Source of the DNA: Polaribacter atrinae
Lineage (GTDB): Bacteria > Bacteroidota > Bacteroidia > Flavobacteriales > Flavobacteriaceae
Assembly: GCF_038023995.1 (NCBI RefSeq)
Contig: NZ_CP150660.1
Coordinates: forward strand, 246,501 to 310,500
DNA: 64,000 nt
Direction: 5' to 3'
The position numbers were made by a program, and so were the translations under genes. How positions within the stretch are numbered: the stretch's first letter is position 1; every line of letters begins with the position of its first letter. Shown one piece after another: positions 44,417 through 53,414 of this stretch. The notes below the pieces were generated by a model. The model saw only the letters and a list, made by a program, of their open reading frames with translations. It searched no databases and had not been told where the DNA came from.

Positions 44417-44448
44417 TCACGAGCGGGACGCTCGCGATAGCGGGAGAC
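44417..44448. repeat. GC-rich palindromic intergenic repeat
   Basis: A 30-base GC-rich island in A+T-rich DNA containing gagcgggacgctc, a perfect 5-base hairpin with a 3-base loop, then cgatagcggga. I recognise the string from other flavobacterial intergenic regions as a dispersed repeat; one copy here. Confidence 0.5.
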
Positions 44449-44511
44449 TATAATCATAGCTCTTACTTTAAATAGAGACTGAATAACTACACACTAAATA
44501 CGGCAAACTAT

Positions 44512-46956
44512 TTAATATGCATCCACATCCGTAATAAATCGGATAGGTCTAAAATCTTTAACAGCTTCAAAAGTATTTTTAATCTTTTGAAGTTGTTTTT
44601 TTGTTTGTGCTAAGTTTTGTTTTGGCGGAATTTTAATAACAATATTCTTAATATATTGATTTCTAACTCTAGAAACTGCTGGAGCTGTTGGTCCTAAAAC
44701 ATGCTCTCCAAAAGAACTGTATAAAGCCTTAAATAGCCAATTTACACCACTATCAACTTTGTTATAATCTTTGTGCTTTAAGGTGATTTTTATCAACCTA
44801 AAATAAGGCGGATATTTATATTGCCAACGTTCTTGTAATTGTTCTTTATACATCTCTGCATAACTTGTAGTAGATACTTGCTGTAATATTTGATGATGCG
44901 GATTGTAGGTCTGTATGGCTACATTTCCTTGTTTTTTACTTCTTCCAGATCTTCCAGAAACCTGTACCATCATATCATACGCGCGTTCATGAGCTCTAAA
45001 ATCAGGAAAATTTAGCATCGAATCGGCATTTATAATTCCTACTAAAGTAACATTTTCAAAATCTAACCCTTTAGAAAGCATTTGAGTTCCTACTAAAACA
45101 TCAATTTCTTTGGCTTCAAAAGCACCAATTATTTTTTGATATCCATATTTTCCACGCGTAGTATCTAAATCCATTCTTCCTATTTTATGATTAGGAAAGA
45201 GTTGCGTTAATTCTAACTCAATTTGCTCTGTACCAAAACCTTTATTGTCTAAAGTGTTACTTCCACAAGCTCCACAACTGTTAGGCATAGAACGTTGATA
45301 ATTACAATAATGGCATCTCAATTCGTGTCTAAATTTATGATACGTTAAACTCACATCACAATTAGGACATTCAGGAGATACTCCACAAGTATTGCATTCT
45401 ACAACAGGGGAAAATCCACGTCTATTTTGAAACAAAATCACTTGCTCTTTTAGATCTAAAGCTTCCTGAATCAGTTTTAGCAAACGATCAGAAAAATGAC
45501 CAGTCATTTCCTTTTTTCGCTGTTTTTCTTTAACATCAATTAATTCAATTTTTGGCAATTGCACATTTCCATGACGGCGATTCAACTCTACAAAACCATA
45601 TTTATTTTGTTGGGCATTAAAATAGCTTTCTAAAGATGGGGTAGCAGAACCTAATAATATTTTAGCCTTGTGAATTTTGGCCAAAACAATAGCAGAATCA
45701 CGTGCATTGTACCTTGGTGACGGTTCAAATTGTTTGTAAGACGTTTCGTGTTCTTCATCTACCACAATTAAACCTAGATTAGAAAAAGGTAGAAATATAG
45801 AAGAACGTGCACCTAAAATAATTCTTGCTTTCGGTTTGTTTTCTAGAACATTATTCCAAACTTCTACACGTTCATTCATAGAGTATTTAGAGTGAAAAAC
45901 AGAAATTTGCTCACCAAAATAAAATTGTAAACGCGTAATAATTTGTGTGGTTAACGCTATTTCGGGCAACAAGAATACTACTTGTTTTCCTTGGTCTAAA
46001 ACTTCTTGTATTAACTTTGTATAAACCTCTGTTTTACCAGAACTTGTAATTCCGTGTAAAAGCGTAACGTCTTTTTCTTTAAAGGTTTCCTTGATTTCTA
46101 AAAGTGCTTTTTCTTGAAATTCATTTAGTACTTTTAAATCATTTGTATCTCCGTTAAACTGAATTCTATCTGTTTGAATGTGGTAAAATTCAAAAATATT
46201 TTTATCGACTAAAGATTTTAAGATGGTTGCAGAAACTTTTGCTTTTTCTTCTAAATCTTTCGCTTTTATTGGTTTTTTAGAAGTTGATAACTGAAAATAT
46301 CCTAAAACGGCTTCCCGTTGTTTTTTGGCTCTAGACAATTCTTCTAATAACTTTCCTAAAGAATCATCCGAAGAATAATCTGCATGTAAACGAACATATT
46401 TTACCAATTTTGGTTTATATTGTTCGTAAATTTCTTCCTTAATGATTATGGCTTCTTTTTTAATTAAAGAGTTAATAATAGGCATTACTTTTTGCTTTCC
46501 TAAAATAGCAATTACTTGATGAATGGTCAATTGAGATTGATGCTGTAATGCTTCAAAAATTAAAAATTCATCATCTGTTAAAATAGCATCCTCAGAGAAT
46601 TCTTCATTTTTATTGATAACACTTTCACTTTCTAACAAAAATGCAGAAGGCAAAGCAGCTCTATATACATCACCTAAAGAACACAGATAATAACTAGAAA
46701 TCCATTGCCAATGTTTTAACTGCAACTCATTTACCAAAGGTACTTCATCTAAAATCTGATGAATTTCTTTGGCCTCATATAACGTTGGTTTAGTTTGGTG
46801 AATGTTTAAAACCAAGGCAGAATACATTTTCGATTTTCCAAAAGAAACCGCAACACGCATTCCTTTTTTTAGAAAATTAGCTTCGTCTTCAGTAACAGAA
46901 TACGTGAATGTTTTCTGTATAGGAATGGGTAGTATGACGTCTATAAAATGTAGCAA
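44512..46956 (-). CDS. priA: primosomal protein N' (replication restart helicase PriA)
   Basis: An 814-residue superfamily 2 helicase that reloads the replisome at stalled forks. The N-terminal DNA-binding domain begins HFIDVILPIPIQKTFTY. Walker A is GITSSGKTEVY (about 303-313) and Walker B VVDEEHETSYKQ. Eight zinc-binding cysteines lie between about 525 and 570 (CNTCGVSPECPNC, then CHYCNYQRSMPNSCGACG), followed by helicase motifs V and VI. The start is TTG at 46954-46956; no ATG fits the conserved N-terminus. Confidence 0.96.
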   Translation of the reverse strand: MLHFIDVILPIPIQKTFTYSVTEDEANFLKKGMRVAVSFGKSKMYSALVLNIHQTKPTLYEAKEIHQILDEVPLVNELQLKHWQWISSYYLCSLGDVYRAALPSAFLLESESVINKNEEFSEDAILTDDEFLIFEALQHQSQLTIHQVIAILGKQKVMPIINSLIKKEAIIIKEEIYEQYKPKLVKYVRLHADYSSDDSLGKLLEELSRAKKQREAVLGYFQLSTSKKPIKAKDLEEKAKVSATILKSLVDKNIFEFYHIQTDRIQFNGDTNDLKVLNEFQEKALLEIKETFKEKDVTLLHGITSSGKTEVYTKLIQEVLDQGKQVVFLLPEIALTTQIITRLQFYFGEQISVFHSKYSMNERVEVWNNVLENKPKARIILGARSSIFLPFSNLGLIVVDEEHETSYKQFEPSPRYNARDSAIVLAKIHKAKILLGSATPSLESYFNAQQNKYGFVELNRRHGNVQLPKIELIDVKEKQRKKEMTGHFSDRLLKLIQEALDLKEQVILFQNRRGFSPVVECNTCGVSPECPNCDVSLTYHKFRHELRCHYCNYQRSMPNSCGACGSNTLDNKGFGTEQIELELTQLFPNHKIGRMDLDTTRGKYGYQKIIGAFEAKEIDVLVGTQMLSKGLDFENVTLVGIINADSMLNFPDFRAHERAYDMMVQVSGRSGRSKKQGNVAIQTYNPHHQILQQVSTTSYAEMYKEQLQERWQYKYPPYFRLIKITLKHKDYNKVDSGVNWLFKALYSSFGEHVLGPTAPAVSRVRNQYIKNIVIKIPPKQNLAQTKKQLQKIKNTFEAVKDFRPIRFITDVDAY

Positions 46957-47506
46957 ATGACTTATTTTTAGGTATTTGTAATTTTCTTCTTAAAAGAAGT
47001 CTTTAAATTTTGATAAAAGACTTCTAGATCTCTTGTTATTCTTAATTCGGAATGACATTAATAATCAAAATTACATAAAATTTAGTATATTTTTTTGATA
47101 AATAGCTAAAGTTCTATTTTAGAATTGTTAGAATGATAAATCTTTATTTCTGTAAAGGTTCTAGTTTTTTTCTGAGCTTTAAAAAGATAACTTTGTAGCT
47201 CGTTTTAGGGTTATTTTTTTATTACTGAGGTTTATCATAAAAACGATTTTATTAAAAGGGTAACTTTGATACTTGTTTCAAATTAATACCTAAATTTAAC
47301 CTCTGTTAGCTTAAAAAAAATCTAAAGTTTAAAAAAGGCTCTTGTTAAAAATAAACGAAGAAATTACTTGTTTTAACAGCTGTCTATTTATTAATAAAAT
47401 GAGATAGATTTATTTGTTATAATTTACTACTACATTGACTTCTGCCAATGAAGGCACACATTAAGAACGGAATAAGAATACGAATTATGAAGATTATTTT
47501 TGCAAA
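46957..47506. other. intergenic region, 550 bases, no gene seen
   Basis: A long A+T-rich spacer between divergent priA and trkH. It has a 10-base hairpin (agaagtcttt 46995-47004, aaagacttct 47016-47025), a cggaatgacatt fragment like dispersed family repeats, and two TAACTTTG boxes (47188-47195, 47261-47268) that could drive trkH with a long leader. No RNA gene was recognised. Confidence 0.5.
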
Positions 47507-49255
47507 ATGAATATTGCTTTTAAAAAAATATATAAGACTGCATTTTGGGCAAGTGTTTTAGGGTTGTTTGCTTTTATTTTTCATTTTGGTTTTGAGCAAT
47601 CTATTTTTGTACAGCAACTAATAGATGGCTTTTACTTTTTAGTAATTGCATTAGGCTTAACATCTACTTTTGTAAGGTATTATGAGAATCCGCATCTTTT
47701 AAAAAGAAATGTTGTGGTCTTTGACCTCCTTTCTATCGGATATTTATTAGGTATTATTTATATGTATTTGTTTGTTGGTGAATCCTTTCAGACAGATTTA
47801 GTTTTAGACAATCCGTTGTGGTTGGTTTTTGCGGTTATTTTATCGTTTATAAGAGAGTTTTCTGAACTGAAATTAAACATGAATAGAATTTATTTTAATC
47901 CTGCTCAGTTATTTATTTTAAGTTTTTTAACCATCATCTTTTTAGGTTCTTTATTATTGATGATGCCAAAAGCAACGTATAATGGTTTGTCTTTTATAGA
48001 TGCTTTATTTACGTCTGCAAGTGCCGTTTGTGTTACAGGATTGGCTGTAGTAGATACAGGTTCTTATTTTACCGTTTTTGGGCAATCTATCATTTTGATT
48101 TTAATTCAAATTGGTGGTTTGGGTATTTTAACTTTTGCGAGCTATTTTAGTTATTTCTTTAAAGGTGGTAGTACGTATGAGAATCAATTAACGTTAAGTG
48201 AAATGACCAATTCACAAAGAATTGGAGGTGTTTTTAATACCTTAAAAAATATTATTGTAATTACTGTAACGGTAGAGTTAATTGCCGCCATACTAATTTA
48301 TGTTTCTTTAGATGATGCCTTAGTAACCAATTTTGTAGACAAAGCATTTTTCTCTATTTTTCATGCTATTTCTGCTTTTTGTAACGCAGGTTTTTCTACG
48401 TTAAGTAATAGCATTTATGAGGTTGGTTTTCGTTTTAATTATCCTTTACAACTGGTAATTATTGCTACTTTTTTTCTTGGGAGTTTAGGGTTTCCTATTG
48501 TAGTAAACCTCTTAAAATATTTAAAACATGTTATTCTCAATTTTTTCAAGTTTCAATCTTATAGAAAAACTTATAAACCTTGGGTGCTAAAAATTAACAG
48601 TCGAATTAATTTAGTTACTACTTTGTCTCTTACAGGTATTGCCTTTATACTTTTCTTTATTATAGAATTCCATAATACTTTAGAAGAACATTCGCTTTTT
48701 GGTAAAATGGTGAATGCTTTATTTATTGCAACCACACCAAGAACAGCCGGTTTTAATTCGGTAGACATGACTGCTTTATCATTACCAACAATCATGATTA
48801 CCTTTTTATTAATGTGGATTGGAGCTTCGCCTGCATCCACCGGAGGTGGTATAAAAACCAGTACTTTTGCCATTGCCACTTTAAACATATTAAGTTTGGC
48901 AAAAGGAAAAAACAGAATAGAAGTATACCGAAGAGAAGTTGCAGATATTTCTGTAAAAAGAGCATTTGCCACTATAGCACTTTCGTTAATTGTAATTGGT
49001 TTTGGTATTATGCTGATTACCATATTTAACCCAGAACTAGGGTTGTTAAAAATCGCTTTCGAAAGTTTTTCTGCTTATAGTACTGTTGGTTTAAGTTTAG
49101 GTATTACGTCTAGTCTTGGTACGGCAAGTAAGTTGGTTGTAATTGCTATTATGTTTATAGGAAGAGTAAGTATGCTTTCTATAATGGTAGCCGTTTTTAG
49201 AAAAATTAAACATAAAAATTATCGCTACCCAAGCGAAGAAATAACCATAAACTAA
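47507..49255 (+). CDS. trkH: TrkH/KtrB-family potassium uptake channel subunit
   Basis: A 582-residue membrane protein with N-terminal helices and the four M1-P-M2 repeats of SKT transporters. The P-loop filter segments are SAVCVTGLAVVDT, SAFCNAGFSTLSN, TPRTAGFNSVDM and SAYSTVGLSLGIT, each with the filter glycine. It imports potassium, gated by the RCK protein encoded 4 bases downstream. A TATTTTTG box lies only 4 bases before the ATG, so a near-leaderless transcript is possible. Confidence 0.95.
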   Translation: MNIAFKKIYKTAFWASVLGLFAFIFHFGFEQSIFVQQLIDGFYFLVIALGLTSTFVRYYENPHLLKRNVVVFDLLSIGYLLGIIYMYLFVGESFQTDLVLDNPLWLVFAVILSFIREFSELKLNMNRIYFNPAQLFILSFLTIIFLGSLLLMMPKATYNGLSFIDALFTSASAVCVTGLAVVDTGSYFTVFGQSIILILIQIGGLGILTFASYFSYFFKGGSTYENQLTLSEMTNSQRIGGVFNTLKNIIVITVTVELIAAILIYVSLDDALVTNFVDKAFFSIFHAISAFCNAGFSTLSNSIYEVGFRFNYPLQLVIIATFFLGSLGFPIVVNLLKYLKHVILNFFKFQSYRKTYKPWVLKINSRINLVTTLSLTGIAFILFFIIEFHNTLEEHSLFGKMVNALFIATTPRTAGFNSVDMTALSLPTIMITFLLMWIGASPASTGGGIKTSTFAIATLNILSLAKGKNRIEVYRREVADISVKRAFATIALSLIVIGFGIMLITIFNPELGLLKIAFESFSAYSTVGLSLGITSSLGTASKLVVIAIMFIGRVSMLSIMVAVFRKIKHKNYRYPSEEITIN

Positions 49256-49259
49256 TATT

Positions 49260-49943
49260 ATGAAATATATTATTGTAGGACTCGGAAATTTTGGAGGTCC
49301 GTTGGCAGAAAAACTAACTACGCAAGGAAATGAAGTGATTGGGATAGATAGCAATATGGCAAAAGTAGAATTGTATAAAGAAAGAATTTCTCATACTATT
49401 TGTATGGATGCTACGGATGAATCTACTGTTTCTGGATTGCCATTAAGTGATACCGATGTGGTTATTATCGCCTTTGGGCAAGACCAAGGAGCCAATGTTA
49501 TGACTACCGCATTGTTTAAAAATTTTCAAGTAAAACGATTAATTAGTAGGGCGATAAATCCGTTGCACGAAAAAGTTTTAAATGCCATTGGTATTGAAGA
49601 AATTGTACATCCAGAAGAAGAATCTGCAGAGCGTTGGGCTAAAAAATTATGTTTAACAAATGTGGTAGATTCGTTTGAGTTAAGTGCAGATTATAGCATT
49701 ATTGAGGTAAATATTCCCGAAAGATATATTGGAAGTACAATTAAGGAAATTCAGCTTCGTAGAAAATACAATATCTTAGCGTTAACTACCATTAAAAAAA
49801 CAAAAGTAAAATCTCTTGTTGGTAGATCTAGAAATGAAGAACAAGTACAAGGTGTAATCGCACCAAATACTGTTTTAAATGAAAATGATATTTTAGTAAT
49901 CTATGGTGCTAATAAAGATTTAAGAAAATTCACCAATAAATAA
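49260..49943 (+). CDS. trkA: TrkA/KtrA-family RCK regulatory subunit
   Basis: A 227-residue cytosolic regulator with a TrkA_N Rossmann domain (about 1-125, IVGLGNFGGPLAEKLTTQG and the acidic IGIDSN end of strand 2) and a TrkA_C domain (about 140-225). It binds nucleotides (ATP/ADP or NAD(H)) to gate the adjacent TrkH channel. It follows trkH by 4 bases. A single RCK unit fits the Ktr arrangement better than the double-length TrkA. Confidence 0.95.
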   Translation: MKYIIVGLGNFGGPLAEKLTTQGNEVIGIDSNMAKVELYKERISHTICMDATDESTVSGLPLSDTDVVIIAFGQDQGANVMTTALFKNFQVKRLISRAINPLHEKVLNAIGIEEIVHPEEESAERWAKKLCLTNVVDSFELSADYSIIEVNIPERYIGSTIKEIQLRRKYNILALTTIKKTKVKSLVGRSRNEEQVQGVIAPNTVLNENDILVIYGANKDLRKFTNK

Positions 49944-49981
49944 CCCAAAAGAAGCGATAATTGCTCTTTTAAATTCTAAAA

Positions 49982-50551
49982 ATGGACACAAATACAATCT
50001 ATATAAAAAACATGGTTTGCCCACGTTGTGTGGATGTGGTAAAAGAAATTTGTGAAGATTTACAGATCTCTATTCAACATCTTCAATTAGGGAAGTTAGA
50101 AAGTACTACCGTAATAAATGATGCTTTAAAATTGGAATTGGATAGCCGTTTAAAAAAGAGAGGTTTTGAGTTACTAGAGGATAAAAATCAAAAAATAATA
50201 ACGCAAATTAAGGCGTTAATAGTTACACAAATACATCATTCTAAAGAATCTTTAAATATCAATTTTTCAGATTATATTTCTGATGAATTACATCATGATT
50301 ATGCTTCTCTTAGTAGGCTTTTTTCTTCTGTAGAAGGGATTACTATAGAACGTTTTATTTTAAAGCAGAAAATAGAGCATGTAAAAGAACTCCTTTTTTA
50401 CAAAGAATATTCGCTTTCAGAAATTGCTATTCAAATGAATTATAGCAGTGTAGCACATCTTTCAGCTCAATTTAAAAAAGAAACGGGTATGTCTCCTTCT
50501 CAGTTTAAAAAGATGAAAGATCCTAAGCATCAACCTTTAGATTCGCTTTAA
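49982..50551 (+). CDS. HMA-like domain fused to AraC-type regulator
   Basis: A 189-residue protein. The N-terminus (about 1-65) looks like a heavy-metal-associated domain, with the metal-binding CxxC in NMVCPRCVDVVKEIC. The C-terminus (about 95-185) is an AraC helix-turn-helix pair (YSLSEIAIQMNYSSVAHLSA and FKKETGMSPSQFKKM). Its position 102 bases before a copper ATPase suggests it senses copper and activates the operon. The fusion of sensor and DNA-binding domains is clear; its ligand is inferred. Confidence 0.88.
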   Translation: MDTNTIYIKNMVCPRCVDVVKEICEDLQISIQHLQLGKLESTTVINDALKLELDSRLKKRGFELLEDKNQKIITQIKALIVTQIHHSKESLNINFSDYISDELHHDYASLSRLFSSVEGITIERFILKQKIEHVKELLFYKEYSLSEIAIQMNYSSVAHLSAQFKKETGMSPSQFKKMKDPKHQPLDSL

Positions 50552-50568
50552 GTAAAAAAGCATAAAAT

Positions 50569-50626
50569 CAGAATTATACAAATGATACTCATAATTCTGT
50601 AACAAATTAGATATACAGTCGCTGTA
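50569..50626. promoter_or_regulatory. two dyads upstream of copper ATPase gene
   Basis: cagaattat (50569-50577) / ataattctg (50591-50599) form one inverted repeat, and tacag-tcg-ctgta (50614-50626) another. They lie in the spacer between the regulator and copA, where an activator site or attenuator would be expected. Confidence 0.4.
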
Positions 50627-50653
50627 CTTTTCTAGTACAATAAAAGTAATATC

Positions 50654-52867
50654 ATGAAAGAAGAATATAAAGTAGCTGGTATGACGTGTGCATCATGCGC
50701 TATCAGTATAGAATCTTATTTAAAACCACAAGAAGGAGTTATTGACATTGCTGTAAATTACCCAAATCAATCTGTAACCATTTCATATGACGAGAATATT
50801 ATTCCGTTGGAAACTATTGGGAATAAAGTTAAAGAAATAGGTTTTAAATTGATTTTAGGCACAAAAGAAGATACTAAAAAAGAGTTTGAAGCCTTAGAAG
50901 CAAAAAGATTAGCAACCCTTAAAAAGAAGTTGATTTTCGCCGCAATCTTTTCGGTGCCTATTTTTATCATGTCTATGTTTTTAATGGGTAAAATACCGTA
51001 TGAAAATTGGATTATGATGGCGCTTGCACTACCTGTTTTATTTTATAGTGGCGCAGAGTTTTATACCATTGCATGGAAAAGGTTAAAGAGTTTTTCTACA
51101 AATATGGATACGCTGGTGGCATTAAGTACCGGAATTGCCTTTTTGTTTAGTGTGTTTAATACCGTAAATCCGCAGTATTTTTTAAGTAAAGGTTTGGTGC
51201 CTCATGTGTATTTCGAATCGGCAGTAATTATTATTACTTTAATTTTATTAGGACGTTTTTTTGAAGAGAAAGCAAAAAGTAAAACCTCTTCTGCCATTAA
51301 GAAATTAATGGGTTTAAAACCTAAAAAAGTAACCGCCATTAGAAATGGAGAAGAAAAAGTAATTTCTTATGATGAAATTCTAAAAGGAGAATTGATCATT
51401 TTAAAACCTGGAGATAAAATACCTGTAGACGGAAAAGTAAAAAAAGGAACTTCTTTTATAGATGAAAGTATGATTTCTGGAGAACCGATTCCGGTAGAAA
51501 AAATGAAGGGAAGCAACGTTTTTGCAGGTACGATCAATCAGAAAGGATCTTTAAGAATTATTGCTACTAAAATTGGCGATGAAACTTTACTATCTCAAAT
51601 TATTAGATTGGTAGAAGAAGCACAATCTAGCAAGCCTACCATTCAGAAATTGGCAGATAAAATTGCAGGTATATTTGTGCCTATTGTAATTGGTTTAGCG
51701 GTTGTAACTTTTGTTTTATGGTATTTCTTAGGGCCAGATCCTTCTATAACCTACGCATTATTAACACCAATTACTGTTTTAATTATTGCTTGTCCGTGTG
51801 CGTTAGGTTTGGCAACTCCAACCGCTTTAATGGTGGGTATTGGTAAAGGAGCACAACAAGGAATTTTAATTAAAGACGCGCAAGCATTAGAAACTGCTTA
51901 TAAAATTGATACTTTAATATTAGACAAAACAGGAACCATCACCGAAGGGAAACCAAAAGTAACCGATTTAATTTGGGATAAAAATGCAGTTTCAACCGAG
52001 TTAGAGAAAGTGGTGTTTGCCATAGAATCAGAATCAGAACATCCTATTGCAGAAGCAATTGTGGCACATTTAAAAACGATAGATACAGAAAGTGTTCCCA
52101 TCGATTCTTTTACAAGTATTACCGGTTTGGGTGCAGAAGCAACCTATAAAAACGAACTATATAGAATAGGGAATGAGAGTTTAATGATTCAAAAGGAAAT
52201 TACAATTCCTACCCAATTGAGTGTAAAAGCAAATAGCTTAAAATCAGAAGCAAAAACAGTGGTGTATGTAGCACATAAAAACACCGTAGTTGGTATTATT
52301 GCAGTGGCCGATAAAGTAAAAGAAACAACGCTTGCTGCCATTGAGAAACTACAACAAATGGGCATAGAAATACACATGCTAACTGGCGATAATGAGCAAA
52401 CTGCAAAAGCAATTGCCAACAAAGTTGGGATAAAAAACTATCAAGCAAATGTAATGCCTGCAGACAAAGGTGCTTTTGTTAAAGAACTACAAGCACAAGG
52501 AAAGGTAGTTGCGATGGCGGGAGATGGCATCAATGACTCGCATGCTTTGGCGCAAGCAGATGTTGGTATTGCTATGGGAAGCGGAACAGATATTGCTATG
52601 GAAAGTGCAGGAATCACGTTAATGCATTCCGATTTAAAACAGATTTCTAAAGCGATTCAATTGTCTAAAGCAACGATGAAAACTATTAAACAGAATTTAT
52701 TCTGGGCATTTATTTATAACCTTATTGCCATTCCTATTGCGGCAGGAGCATTGTATCCCATCAACGGATTTTTATTAAACCCAATGATTGCTGGGGCAGC
52801 AATGTCTATGAGTTCTATATCTGTACTCTCTAACAGTTTAAGATTAAAAAATAAAAATATTAATTAA
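50654..52867 (+). CDS. copA: copper-type heavy-metal P1B ATPase
   Basis: A 737-residue membrane ATPase. One N-terminal HMA domain (GMTCASCAISIE, about 9-20) precedes the membrane helices. The actuator loop has SGEPIPVEK. The intramembrane metal site is CPCALGLATP (about 378-387), the phosphorylation site DKTGTITEGKP, the P1B-specific ESEHPIAEAI, and the hinge GDGINDSHAL. The CPC motif and Tyr/Asn/Met-Ser-rich last helices (NPMIAGAAMSMSS) fit Cu(I) export. It is paired with a regulator upstream and a chaperone downstream. Confidence 0.95.
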   Translation: MKEEYKVAGMTCASCAISIESYLKPQEGVIDIAVNYPNQSVTISYDENIIPLETIGNKVKEIGFKLILGTKEDTKKEFEALEAKRLATLKKKLIFAAIFSVPIFIMSMFLMGKIPYENWIMMALALPVLFYSGAEFYTIAWKRLKSFSTNMDTLVALSTGIAFLFSVFNTVNPQYFLSKGLVPHVYFESAVIIITLILLGRFFEEKAKSKTSSAIKKLMGLKPKKVTAIRNGEEKVISYDEILKGELIILKPGDKIPVDGKVKKGTSFIDESMISGEPIPVEKMKGSNVFAGTINQKGSLRIIATKIGDETLLSQIIRLVEEAQSSKPTIQKLADKIAGIFVPIVIGLAVVTFVLWYFLGPDPSITYALLTPITVLIIACPCALGLATPTALMVGIGKGAQQGILIKDAQALETAYKIDTLILDKTGTITEGKPKVTDLIWDKNAVSTELEKVVFAIESESEHPIAEAIVAHLKTIDTESVPIDSFTSITGLGAEATYKNELYRIGNESLMIQKEITIPTQLSVKANSLKSEAKTVVYVAHKNTVVGIIAVADKVKETTLAAIEKLQQMGIEIHMLTGDNEQTAKAIANKVGIKNYQANVMPADKGAFVKELQAQGKVVAMAGDGINDSHALAQADVGIAMGSGTDIAMESAGITLMHSDLKQISKAIQLSKATMKTIKQNLFWAFIYNLIAIPIAAGALYPINGFLLNPMIAGAAMSMSSISVLSNSLRLKNKNIN

Positions 52868-52879
52868 AAATAAAAAAAG

Positions 52880-53092
52880 ATGACAATCGTAAAATACAAA
52901 ACAAATATCCATTGTGGAAGTTGCATTAAATCTGTAACGCCTGTGTTAAACAATTTAGACAATATAGATTTATGGAAAGTAGATTTAGAGCACGATGATA
53001 AAATTTTAGAAGTAACCATAGATGATGAAGATAAAAACAGCGTAGTAGAAGCTGTAAAAAGTGCTGGTTTCGAAATTGAAGAAATTCAATAA
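52880..53092 (+). CDS. HMA copper chaperone (CopZ-like)
   Basis: A 70-residue ferredoxin-fold HMA domain with the metal-binding pair in NIHCGSCIKSV (Cys at about 12 and 15), followed by a normal beta-alpha-beta pattern. It starts 12 bases after the copA stop, so it is in the same transcript. It likely carries Cu(I) to CopA. The start ATG is at 52880. Confidence 0.88.
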   Translation: MTIVKYKTNIHCGSCIKSVTPVLNNLDNIDLWKVDLEHDDKILEVTIDDEDKNSVVEAVKSAGFEIEEIQ

Positions 53093-53132
53093 CAAAACCA
53101 ATGGCGCATTTGTACTTTTTGTAAATCTAAAA

Positions 53133-53230
53133 TGTCAATTCGAGTGATTTTGAGGTACGAAAAATTGTATCGAGAACAATTTGATAACTTAAAATAGGTA
53201 TTCTCGATACAAATTTTACGCATTGCAATT
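53133..53230. repeat. dispersed flavobacterial palindromic element
   Basis: The left part (gtcaattcgagtg, tgaggtacg, ttgtatcgagaa at 53165-53176) and the right part (ttctcgatacaa at 53201-53212, then attttacgca) form an imperfect long hairpin with a perfect 12-base core. The same wording occurs in many Flavobacteriaceae intergenic regions, from recollection. Confidence 0.55.
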
Positions 53231-53310
53231 GTAGAATTTTCCAGAATTAACAAATACTCTAGATGTTAAAGAAGAGTATGTATAAGTGCTATTTTATGTA
53301 AATACATTGT

Positions 53311-53349
53311 AAAGGCTCAAAACACAATTACGTTGTTTTGAGCTTTTAT
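53311..53349 (+). terminator. terminator-like hairpin before permease gene
   Basis: gctcaaaac (53315-53323) pairs with gttttgagc (53335-53343), flanked by aaa/ttt pairing and a T-rich tail. Confidence 0.65.
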
Positions 53350-53414
53350 TTTATAAGGAAATTTGCTACTGAATCCTTTTATAAAATTTACCTTTATACT
53401 TTAAATCACTACAA

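Larger units (their letters stand above)
53093..53414. other. intergenic region, 322 bases
   Basis: It contains a dispersed palindromic element (53133-53230) and a terminator-like hairpin (53311-53349). No coding frame. Confidence 0.55.

Noticed and set aside
48571-49023. 150-codon open frame on the minus strand
   Set aside because: Antisense to the trkH pore repeats; hydrophobic runs simply mirror the membrane helices.
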